Origin: Candidula unifasciata
Lineage: Eukaryota; Mollusca; Gastropoda; Stylommatophora; Geomitridae
Assembly (NCBI GenBank): GCA_905116865.2
Contig: CAJHNH020001125.1
Span: 131,121 to 195,120 of the forward strand
Length of the DNA: 64,000 nucleotides
Reading direction: 5' to 3'
A model generated the notes under the pieces. It saw only the letters and a program-made list of their open reading frames with translations, was not told where the DNA came from and searched no databases. The translations under genes were made by a program, and so were the position numbers. How positions within the stretch are numbered: the stretch's first letter is position 1; every line of letters begins with the position of its first letter. This document shows positions 32,115-44,100 of this stretch, one piece after another.

Positions 32115-35100
32115 CTGGGAGTGACAAACAACACAAACTGTTACAATGGAAAGTGGTATGATCATCATAATCACACTTTTCTGCAGGGGGCTTGCAGTTG
32201 GTTCTTCCATCTGATCTTTCTTGTGCATTTATGAGTTTCTGTAAAACACTTTACAGGGTGGGTAGCTGGCCCAAGCTAAACCCTCCTTTCTCAGCCAGGC
32301 TAAGGGCCAGCAATGGTTGAGATGAAGTGCCATGACTTTAGCATGATAAGTATACTCCCTTTGTCTATTATATTAAGCATTTATAGTTTCTTCAAGCAAT
32401 TTAGGTCCACAGTAGTGCAGAGGCTAAACACTCCCCTGCAGCCCAAATAGCCTGGGTTCAAATATTAAGTTTTTTCTTTCAAAACTGACCTTGGCTCCTA
32501 GGTTATAAACCACACCAGGTTTATTCAACTGGTGGCCCACAGATCACAGCTAGCTGTGTTTGTCCTAATGTTAATGATTTTTCTATGCTTGGTCTTGGGC
32601 GTCAGGCCCGTCCTGATCCCTACTGCCATTAACTTGGCCCTAAGTAAACTTTACTGAACAGCCTTGGACTACACCATTGCCAATAAATACATTTAGTCAT
32701 GATCCATTTGTTTGTGATAACATCGATGCTAAGCTGAGGGGAAGGGAAAAGGCAGACCAAGAGAGACGTGCAAATAGAATTTGGCTGACCAGACAGGTCT
32801 CACATAAGCATAGGTTCTATAGAGCCCTATTTTGGGGAGGGGAAAGGAAACAGACTCATGTCCACTAACAAGTATGTTGTCGTAGAAGGGGACTAATAAG
32901 GGTTTTGCTGAAACTGAATGTGTTGGCTCAAAAGTGGAACATATCACAGTGCAGTGTAACCAATAATACACCGTCCCAACTGCTGTTTTCAAGATGGACT
33001 TCAGCCTTAAACAAAATGGTAAATCATTTCAGTAAACAGTTTTCAAAACAATGTTCCCTGTAGTGAATGTAAATAATGTGGACTCTATAAGTACATTGCT
33101 ATAAGTACATTGCAAAAGTACATTGCTATAAGTACATTGCTATAAGTACATTGCTATAAGTACATTGCAAAAGTACATTGCTATAAGTACATTGCTATAA
33201 GTACATTGCTATAAGTACATTGCTATAAGTACATTGCACAATTTATGCAGCAATGCACAGATGAGAAGTATGCTAGGCAATAAACTGTGCATGTATTGAT
33301 TGTGTCTGCATTATTTAAACATTCATTTTACTAAACTAAAGACCTACCTTTTCAGAATGCTTAAACTCCCTCATCACATCATCATAATCTTTCTTCTGTA
33401 GCCGTTCAGGGTAGCAGGTCAGAGTTTTGATGTAAGCTTTCAAGTTCCTCTCCAGAAGTTGATTCACCTGAAACACATAAACGTTTTTCCTCAATGCCAC
33501 CATTCATACAATCAATAAGTTCCTCAATTATTTTACCAGATTGTCAGACTGGTTCGAAATACAGGTCAAGGCCATACTAGGACCACAAAGAAGCCATCAA
33601 ACATGTATACAGCATGTGATACACAAAGTCCAGAGGACCGAGACAATATGAAAATTGGCAGAGAAAATAAGCCAACGCTTGGTCAGACTAAAATGAGGTT
33701 TTCAACAATGCTTTTGCAGCTGTTAGTGTTAGCCCTAGTTTTATTTGATAAGGCAGACGAAATTATGCTGACAAAACTACGCTCGTGTCATTAAAAATAA
33801 ACATAAAACTGACAGTGATAGAATGACTTAGCTTTCTGATACCCTTATCACTTTACTGCAAAACTGTGCTCATTGTCATCCATGTTATTTGTTTGAGTAA
33901 CAGTATATGTAAGTTACAACGACTTAGCTTAAAGACAAACCTCAGAATAAACAGTATCAATATCACTGGAATGCCACTATAAAACAGAGTGTTGCAAAAT
34001 AACAGCTGTTATTACACATAAAATAGAGTCTTTTCAAAGGGCCATGTAAAATCACAAATCGAGAATTGAGAAAGACAACAAAATGTTCTTCCCTGGGACA
34101 CATCAAAAGAAGAAAGGGATGACCTCAGAAGGTATGCGGAATGCCTCAAACTATTTTAGCAAGTACAGCTCTCTGATGTGAAAATGACATATAGGATAGA
34201 TCCAGCAGCCCTTATTACAGTAATCTTCAATCTGCAACACTGAGATATCATAAGCTTAAAGTTTACACAGAGATGTAGAGAAGAAACGCTCAATGTGTGA
34301 AATCGAGTTTAAGCATGTGCAGGAACTGAGAATTCCTTGGGTGAGCCCAGTACTAGAAGGCTATGTATTGTCACTGTATTTATAGAAGCCCTCAAGGACA
34401 GCAGGAAATGCCCAAGCTCTACGCCTATCTACCCTTGATGAAAGACCCAGGTACATGCGGCTGTCATGGGACAACCCATGTGAATCATTGGATGCTAAAA
34501 TCAGCACACATATAAAGCTACAAATGGCACATGAAACTAACCAGGACGGCTAACAAAAAGAATAAATGCGGCTGTCATGGGATAACCCATGTGAATCACT
34601 GGATGCTAAAATCAGCACCCATATAAGGCTACAAATGGCACATGAAAGTAACCAGGACGGCTAACATAAAGAATAAATGCCAATGGAAAAGTCAGAAGTG
34701 TTGGTCAAACAAGCGCAAATATTGCTGCTATACTGTGAACAGGCACAGTTCACTTTTGACACTCAGATGAACAATGAAGCAGAGACCGGAACATGTATCA
34801 TAATGCATAACCATGCAATCTCTGACATTTATAGCTGCCTGGTGTATTCTCATTCATTCAGTTGCTTGCTCCATTGTAATTAGCTTTTTAGCTTTTTCTT
34901 TTTCACATTCACCAGCTGCAAACTCTAGTGGAAAGTTCTGGTTGTTTGTCTACCTCTGGACTTTTGTTCAAGAACACGAGTGTTGGATGCACATCCATTC
35001 TACAGACCTGACTCCTGTGTATGCAGATTGTTGTTTCCTTTCCTCTCAGGCAACTTAAAATTCAGCCCCCACTTACAACATGCTTGTTGGAGAGGCAATG

Positions 35101-38100
35101 GTTCCATTCCTGTCGTTCCACAATAGGGCCCTGGAACCCACAAGGTTTCCTGTAGCATTTACCCCCTGACTGCATACAGTGAAATATTCCAGGCAATAAT
35201 TTACGCAACTGTTTTGTTTTTTCTTTCTTCAAATTTACAATGCAAAAAAAAAACTGATTTAATTCTATGCTTGTCAGCACTGATACAATGGGAAAAAAAT
35301 CAGGGTCACTGCAACTGACTTCAGCTAGACCGTAAGTGTCCAGTTAACTCTAATTTCAAACCAAATCGATCGCTATGGTAGATGTACTTGAGATAAAAAG
35401 AAGAAGAAAAAGTGACTGCCTTACCTCTGAGTAGTCATAATCATCGTGTCTTATGCCATACATGCAGTGAATATAATTCCAAACGGCTCGTCTGAATGAA
35501 GATGTGTCCACCTCATGATTGTCTCCCATTCTGTTGGAGGAAATTAAGCAAACACTTTAATGTCTGCCCAGAAATAAATCATTTTAATTTCATTCTTGGC
35601 CTACATTTCTTCTTCTTGTGTTCATGCTCAACAGGGTGGCACATTATGTTGAAGTCAGCTAGACTAATGTCTGCCTTTCAACACAGGACACACAACTTCA
35701 GCAAACCTGCAGCTAGTGGCTTTTCACAACTGGCTTGCCAAGAAGAAGTGGGTTTATCTTTTGTTTTTCTGCCAAAAAAGTGGGCCCTACACAGGAAAAC
35801 TAACATCTGTAAAATAAATGTTTCATCATTTCTGACGGTTGCCAAAAAGAATCACAACTGCTAATTCTCCTGAAACATGCAGGTTTTTCTCAAGTCAAGG
35901 CAGGTCATACATAGTCTATTCTCCAATAAATCCCACCTTCTTTCATCGTTCTTTCTAAGCCTCCATACCACTGGACATACAATGCAGTGCCTGAGGCATT
36001 AAGTTTTTTAAAGCGGAAATCAATTATTTTCTTTTCAAATATATATACATATCTCTGTGTGTATGTGAGAGAGAAAGAGAAATGAAATTTATATAAACAT
36101 ATATATTTTAAATAATGCGGACACAAACACACCTGACGAGATACAGCGAAATATGCCTGGCAATAAATTGTGTAATGTATTGTTTGTGTCCGCATTATTT
36201 TAATTCATTATGGGAAAACATTGTTTTGAATATATATTTAAAATTGAATTTTTCTCAAATACACATTCATCTCATTTCATTCTGACCCACTGGTACCTTG
36301 TAATTTCAAGGTGAAGTCTATAGATAATGTTTGTCTGTATCACACCTAACAATTCCTAAAGACTGTCATTCTCTGTGACTATCATTGTATGATCAGCTCC
36401 TCTTACAACTGTCATGACTCAGACTCAATGCACTGGACTTCAGTTTTCCAAAGCAGTCCCCAACAGACCTACAAACCTTCAACAAGTAAGTTAGAAACAA
36501 ATAAACCGGTTCATTATTAATATCCTTCCCCAGATGACGTCACAGAACAGTCAAACATTTTAGAGGGTGGTAAGGCCGACTTTCAGAGCTTTATGATGCT
36601 TTTAACGACCCCAAAACATCTAGAACTGACCCTAACCCCATAACAACCGACACCCTACGAGAGAGTGCAGCCTAAGTCCCAGAAAGCCTAAGTCCCAGAA
36701 TGCATGCAGCCTATCTACCACCTTCTAAAATATTACGACTGTCCAGTGACCTGTGGATTTCCCGTTTGGGGTAGGATATTAATAAAGCACCAATAGACCT
36801 CTAACACTGAACTCACGTGTAGTAAGTCAAATTAGCAGCCAAGTTGTATTTGTCGTCAAGCATATTCCCAATATCCGTGTACAAGCGGTTGGCTAACGAG
36901 AAGCCATGGTCATCCCAGGAGTAATCGTGTGCTCGGAAAGTTGCCACCTCGTTGACTGACTCCCGAGTGGCAAAGTCGATGTAAGTAAAGTCTGGGTCTA
37001 TCACATAATGGAGGATTTCTGGGGTCTTTGAAACCTTGGCTGTTGTTGGAACTGTGACTGGATGGACAGAAAACAAGAACAATTAATTTGTGTCCGTCAT
37101 AACAGGTTTTCACAGCATATCATTTTGTAAAAAAAAAAATGTCTATATGTCTTCTTCTGCCTCTTAGCACTCACCAGCTGTAAACTCTGCCAGAAATTCT
37201 GGTTGTTCATATACTTCTGGTCTTCTGTCGTGATCCAGAAGTTGAATTTTATATGCACATCTGATTTACAAATGTCTTAATTGTATGCAGACTGTTATTG
37301 GTTCCTTGCCGCTCAGGCACATGCACACCGCCTTCGGAGGAAAAATCCATAATTAGTCACCTTTTACATCAAGCTTTAAAGGGTCTAATCTTCCCCCAAT
37401 GTGGCCCTGGAATGTACAGTGGCACTTTATATGAATATTTTGTGACAAGGCCTCAACCCCATTTTACGGGTGCGGCTCTCACACCACTGACTTAAACCCT
37501 GGAGGCTGGTTGTTTCAGAAATCAAACTCTAGTGCCCCGAGGGTCTTGATATTGTGAGAACACATTTACAAACCTTTAAGCCACAGTGCTGCATACAAAT
37601 GTCAAATGTATTGGAACACATAGCGCGATGGTTAGGATTCTCTCGCAAAATAAGTGCTGTTTCCTGTGTGGGTTCTTGGGAAATAGGCCCATGCCTCCCC
37701 AACAAGCATGACATAAGAGTCAAAATAACTGGGGGTTTCCTTCGAGGTAGAAGTACATCTGCCTGAGAGGCAAGGAACCAACAATCTGCACACAAATAAG
37801 TCAGATATGTAAAATAGATGTGCAAGCGACATTCAGGTCTCAGTACAAGACTAAAGCCCAGAGGTGAATGAACAATCTGAACTTATTGTGGGAGTAAACG
37901 CAAAGAAGAAGATAAGTGCTGTGATTTCAATTCTTGATTTATTTTTCAACATAGCAAAACAAACATGATAAACTTACTTTCAGCACTCTGGTGTTTCACA
38001 GATTGGAACCTCTTCAGCAGCTCCTCTGGACTTTTGTCATCTATAGAGCTTTCTGTCAGTTTCCTCATGCGCTCCATGAGCACCTCCAACCCAACACCGG

Positions 38101-41100
38101 TCTCGTCATTCGTTGCCTGGAAAACAGACATTCATTCATGTATCACAGCACTTTCCCAGACTACTGTTATACTAAAAATAAATCCAATTACATGTTCGCT
38201 GTCTAAAGTATTACAAAGCTAGTAAACGTTAGAATATGTAAGTTAGGAGGTTGAAAAATGTTAGCCGCAGCAGGTACAGGTCAAAAAAGGTTATTCTAAG
38301 TAAGTATAAGTGAAGACATTTTTGACCTTGTTATTAAAGGTTAAGAAATGCAAGACAAAGCTAACATATTTCATGGAGTATGAGACAACTGTAGCACATG
38401 TCAAAAAATGTTATCAAATGCAAGAAATGTTATCAAATGCAAGAAATGTTATCAAATGCAAGAAATGTTATCAAATGCAAGAAATGTTATCAAATGCAAG
38501 AAATGTTATCAAATGCAAGAAATGTTATCAAATGCAAGAAATGTTAGGCAAAGTTAGGATAGGTTACAATTTTTTAAGTTATTTTAAGCCAAGAAATGTT
38601 AGAAGTCTAAAATTACTGGACAAAAAAATTTTTGTTAAAAAAAATTTATGCAGTTATTTAAAGTCAACAAATGTCAGACAAAGTTATAAGTCAAGAAATG
38701 TTAGCAAATGCAAGAAATGTTAGGCAAAGTTAGGATAGGTTACATGTTTTAAAAGTTATTTCAAGTCACGAAATGTCTAGAAATACTGGACAAAAATTGT
38801 GTCCACACAAAAAAGTTGTGCACTTATTTAAAGTCAACAAATGTCAGACAAAGTTATAAGTCAAGAAAAAGTAAATGTCAGATAATGATAGTATTGGTCA
38901 GGTAATGTTAAAGGAAGTATCTTAACAGACTAGAGTACACAAACTCAGAAGCCTGCAGCAGGCTTATTTATTACCTTTGAACGAGTACTATGGATGATAT
39001 CCATGGCCTCAATGCTGGAGTCGCTGGCTGTGGTATTGTCTTCACTCCTGTAGGAGAAGCCACCAATGTCCACCTCAGCAGTGATGCCACAGCCGTATAC
39101 GAAGGAACACATGGAATGGAAGTGCGCAAGCAGAATGATGGCATGCATCAGTTCTGACAATGACCATGGCTCAGAGCCCCTCAGCAATTTCTGAAATTTA
39201 AAAAAAAAAGCATGCATCAGTTCTGACAATGACCATGGCTCAGAGCCCCTCAGCAATTTCTGAAATTAAAAAAAAAAAAAACATTTCAGATTTTAAGCTG
39301 ATAAGGTCTGTCTGTGTAGCTTTACTTCCCAGGTAAAAGCTTAAACCTGTGTAGACCTTTTCGGCTTATTTTTTCTTCACATTCAATGGCTGTAAACTCT
39401 GATGTAAAGTTCTGGTTGTATATTCAATTCTGAGTTTTGCGTGCACATCCGCTTAAAAATCTGGCTTACGAGTTTGTCGACTTTTGATTCCTTGTCTGTC
39501 AGGAAGGTGCACTCCCAATTTTAAAAGGACTCAACCCTAATTAGCAGACTTTAATGACATACTTGTTAGGGGACTATGGGTCTATTCTACTTTTCCTCAA
39601 AGAGGGATCCCAGACCCACATAGAAAGTTGACATTTTCATGATGGCGAATTGAGGTTGGTCAGGGGTTGATTGCCCTTTAAGATGAGAAACAGCCACATC
39701 CTCTGCACTGTTTGAATCCTTTTTTTTTTTTTACCTAGCTGACTTATGGCTGTTTGTGACAAGCTTCAAGGAGCAGGCTTGGCTGACTGGTCAAACAAAA
39801 CATCCTTTAAAGAAACCGATAAACCTTAGAAGGACACTCATCTAGCCATAGTGAATGTAAAATCACCACTGTCCTACTGTTGTAGAAGCTCTTTAAGTAC
39901 AGATACTAGGGCAACAAAGCCACACAGTTAATATGAGCAGGCAGTGCTTGTAAAAAAAAAAAATTTTATGTGAAAGAAAGAAAAAGAAGCCCCCAAACAA
40001 GATGTCAACCCAAATGGTAATGGATCCATATACACACAAAACCACAGGCATCACAATGAAGGCTTTGCATTTTTTAGTTGATGTCTTTAAATACGAGGTT
40101 AAGATTATCTTCATAGGCATAACTTTTGTGTAGATTGCTTACAAAGTTTATGTTACGGCAGCTGGTTCTCCTATCTCATTTTGATGACCTATCCAGTAAA
40201 TTTCAAATTAAAAAACTTAAAATATTCAGTAGTTTTGAATGCTGGGTGCATGCCCATAAAAGCATTATCACAACTACTGCAGACTGAGCCATACCACCAT
40301 TTGCAAGCATAATTAAAATGTTCAGTACTACCACTGCACCGTGTGGTTATTCATGCGGTCAACTTTTATATGATACGATACGCTTTAACTGCAGATCTTT
40401 ATGATCTGTTTTATAGTTATTTTTATTTTGACTCACAGCATACTATAAGACTGAAATACTACTTAGAATATGTATAGATAATAAAATACCCTACTGTTTC
40501 AAAGTTTAAGTATGTTCAAAGGTTTAAACAGGTTTAACGGTGAAAGAATCAATTTTATCACACTGGGTTTTATCTCATCTAGCTCGGTCTCAATGCAGAG
40601 ATGGCTGCCTGCCAACAGCTCAAGAGAGTCTGAGCGTCACAGCTCCAGTAACAACCTCTTAGATATCCAAAAAAAAAAAACACTTGCCAGTTGTGGGATG
40701 CACTGCACACACCAAGGAAGACGCTGATCAAGTGCTGCCTAAAGGTTGGCTGCAAGGGATCTCTAACCCACTTGTTGTCTAACTCTTGCGACTTCCCCTT
40801 AAGTGTTTTTGTTTTTTGTTAAAGAATGTCATGTCTTTAATAACTTCAGATAAAGAAGAAATAGACTTCATCCACTATTAGTAGACAACTCTTGGCCATT
40901 CTAAATATGTTAATACTGAAATAACATGCTTTTATTATCTTCAATCCCACAAAAATTTTATATTAACCTCTTATATCTGAATTATCAGTTTAACTCCTAC
41001 ATAGCTAGGTATTTATAGTCTCCATGTAATGGCAGGAGTTAACTCTTTCAGACCCAAACAATGCACCATACGTGAAACTGGATTCATGATTAAGCACCAT

Positions 41101-44100
41101 ATAATAAGTTAAAGAAACAAGTGACTGGGACGCACACAAACTCAACAGAATACAACCAGTAACAGTAACAATAAGAATACTTACAGCTACATGCTCTTTT
41201 GTGATGAGCCACGGCCGGTGGGCAAGGATTTTGTTGATCTCATACAGGTCCTGAATTTTGCGTGGGGCGTACTGAATACCTTTCAACCACTCTGGGTTTC
41301 CATTGTGTAGTAAAAATTCTTGTTCGTAAAGTCTGACCAGATATGTACAATAATGACGAGCTGATGCCTGCAATAGTTAATATAAGCACATCAAACAGTA
41401 ATCACAAAAGCTACCTGCTTTCATTAAGTAACAGGTAGGAAAACTGACACCGCACTTGTGGCAAACCCATAGGTGCTCTGTCTACCTCAGAAAAGTAAAT
41501 ATTAATTCTGATCATAGCAAAAAAAAAATTAATAAAATGTTAATAATGAAGCACACAAAAAGTAATAATAATAAACTGAATTATTAAAATTAAAAGCTAT
41601 GCAGCAAAGAATGTGAGATAATAAAGTTAAAATATGTGAGGCCCAGAAATAAGTTTTAATATTAACTGGTGGGGAAATAGTGTGAAATTTGGTAAGAACT
41701 AAAAATGCCTGCTACAGAGTCAAAATAATAATCAATTGCAAAATTTAAAAAAAAATCAAATAAGAACTATTATTCTGGACCAGGTTCTTGCAACCAGTGT
41801 TAAAACATGAACGATTTCTGAAACTTATTAAGTGCAAAAATCACAACAAAGATGAGATGTCTTAGAAGAGCTGCTGGGGTTACAAGAAGAGAGCATCTAG
41901 TAAAAGGCTAATCAGGGCTGTCTCTTTCAAAGGTGAAGTCCAATGTGTCTGGAGGAAAGGAAACCAACAGTCTGCATACAAGGTTCTGGTCCTGGAATAA
42001 AGCTATTAAGTCCAGAAAGGGAGACAAACAACCAGAACTTACCGTCTGAGTTTACAGCCAGTGAACACAAACAAACAACAAAAGGATAATTTAAATTTTG
42101 TTCTTCTATTTACTGAACATATATCAAGAACAATAATACACCACTGACTTACAATGATGGCAATGTAATGCCTGTAATCGTAGGGTAAGGGGCCGTCCTC
42201 TCGGAGTATGAAGTTCTGTGTGGTATGAAAGTTCCTGAGATAGTCGGGGTGGTATCCCATCACTTGGCTAACGTGGTCTAATCTGTGATTCTGTATAAAG
42301 GCATCCGTAAACACAGCATGAGTCTGGAATACACATAAAGAATGTGTATAAGCTACAGCTAATCTATATCCAGTCAGCACATTATTATATCCAGTTTCGT
42401 CCTTTTCAGGACGAAATTTTTTGTCATTTGAAGCCCTACTCTGGCTTTTGCCAGGGGCCGCAATATAGGCAGGCCATAAATATGGCCAAATGTCTGAACG
42501 CGGTTTCTGGGACCTCTCCACGGTGATCCTCATCCGCATGGTGGCACTTTGTGTCATCGGGTGTTTATCACTTGTGTGATGTCCTGGTGGGGTAGAAAGT
42601 CAGTCAGTCAGTCAGCACAAACAAAAACAAACCATAATCCTTCCCAGCGAGTGCCTCCAGTGCCAGACATGGTCACTCACAACAGACTGAAGAATTAGTA
42701 AACAAAACCCGGGATGTCTGTAGGAGTGACCAGGTGAGATAAAACTAGGTTTCTTCCTCCTCCTCCTGGGGTTCACCTCTGTAAGCTCCTGCAAAAAGTT
42801 CTGGTTGGTTCACCTCCCGACTTCGAGTTGTGTTCCAGGGCCTCAGTGTTGCGCTTGTGCGCATGCACATCCATTTTACAGATCTGGGTTATCTGTATGC
42901 AGATTGTTGGTTCCTTGCCTCTCAGGCAAATGCACTTCAACTTAAAAGAAAGCCCCCAATTAGTCGACTCATATGACATGTTTTCTGAGAAGACAATGGA
43001 CCTATTCTTGTTTTCTCCTCAAAGGTATCTGAGAACCCACACAGGGGAAAATCGGTATTGAAGTCACACGAGAAAGAGTTGGCACAGAACCAATAGAAAA
43101 CTAAAAACACAGATAGCAACACCTTGTGATGCCAAAACATACAAGCCACATGCCAAAAGAAGTGAGAGACCCAGAACAAGGTGAAAATAACAAGATAAAC
43201 TCTACAACATTACAATGGCCTATGGCTCAGGTGGCCTGTAAAAGCAAGAATCCGAACACTGTATCTCTCCTGACACCTAAAACAGGATGTGATGACGAAT
43301 CTATATGCAGATGTAGAGGTAAGTTTGCTTTGCCGCCCAGATTTACAATTCCTTAGCAGAAACATGACATTCTCTAATCTGCGATGGTTCTTGGGTCAAC
43401 CCAGTCTCATGACAGTGATGTACTAGAACATTTGCAGATATTGTTTTAGGCTGGAGGGGATAGGGATTAACTGGCAGGGAAAGGTGATCCAAAGACATAC
43501 TGCCACCAAGGTTAGAAGTATCCCATTTCACATATTATACGCCAGTGATTTCAAGTTACTAAAGACCTGTGGACCCCTTGCATTTTTACAAAGTAAAAGT
43601 AAGGACCTTTACCTTTCAGACGTATAGGGCTAGGCTTAAATCTTACAGACCGGTGGGCACTCAGTGGGTGATGTGGTCAGCATCACACCAGCCACCTTTA
43701 CTTGCCAGGAATTAATCTGGTACTCATTTGAGGCTTGGTCTTCTTGGCAGCAAAGACTTTTTTTTTTAAGCCAGCCTCCGTCTGGACTCAAACTTACAAC
43801 CTTGGGATCTGCAGGCAAGCTTCTGGCTGTACACCTGGGCCATTCAACAGGCAGCCCACAGGCCAAATGTGCCCTGCATTTGTATTGTATTAATGCTTTT
43901 TCTATGCTAGGGCACATGCATTTTGGCCCCAGAGGAAATACAGTTGCATGGCCTTGCACTGCACAATGGTGGCTCCCTGCAGTTTTACATAGTCTACCAT
44001 ACATGTCCACATGGCTATACATGTCTTCGTACACACTGACCCCATAATGTTATTTATCACACTGAAGAACTTATAATTTATAAGAATCATTATAAGGATT

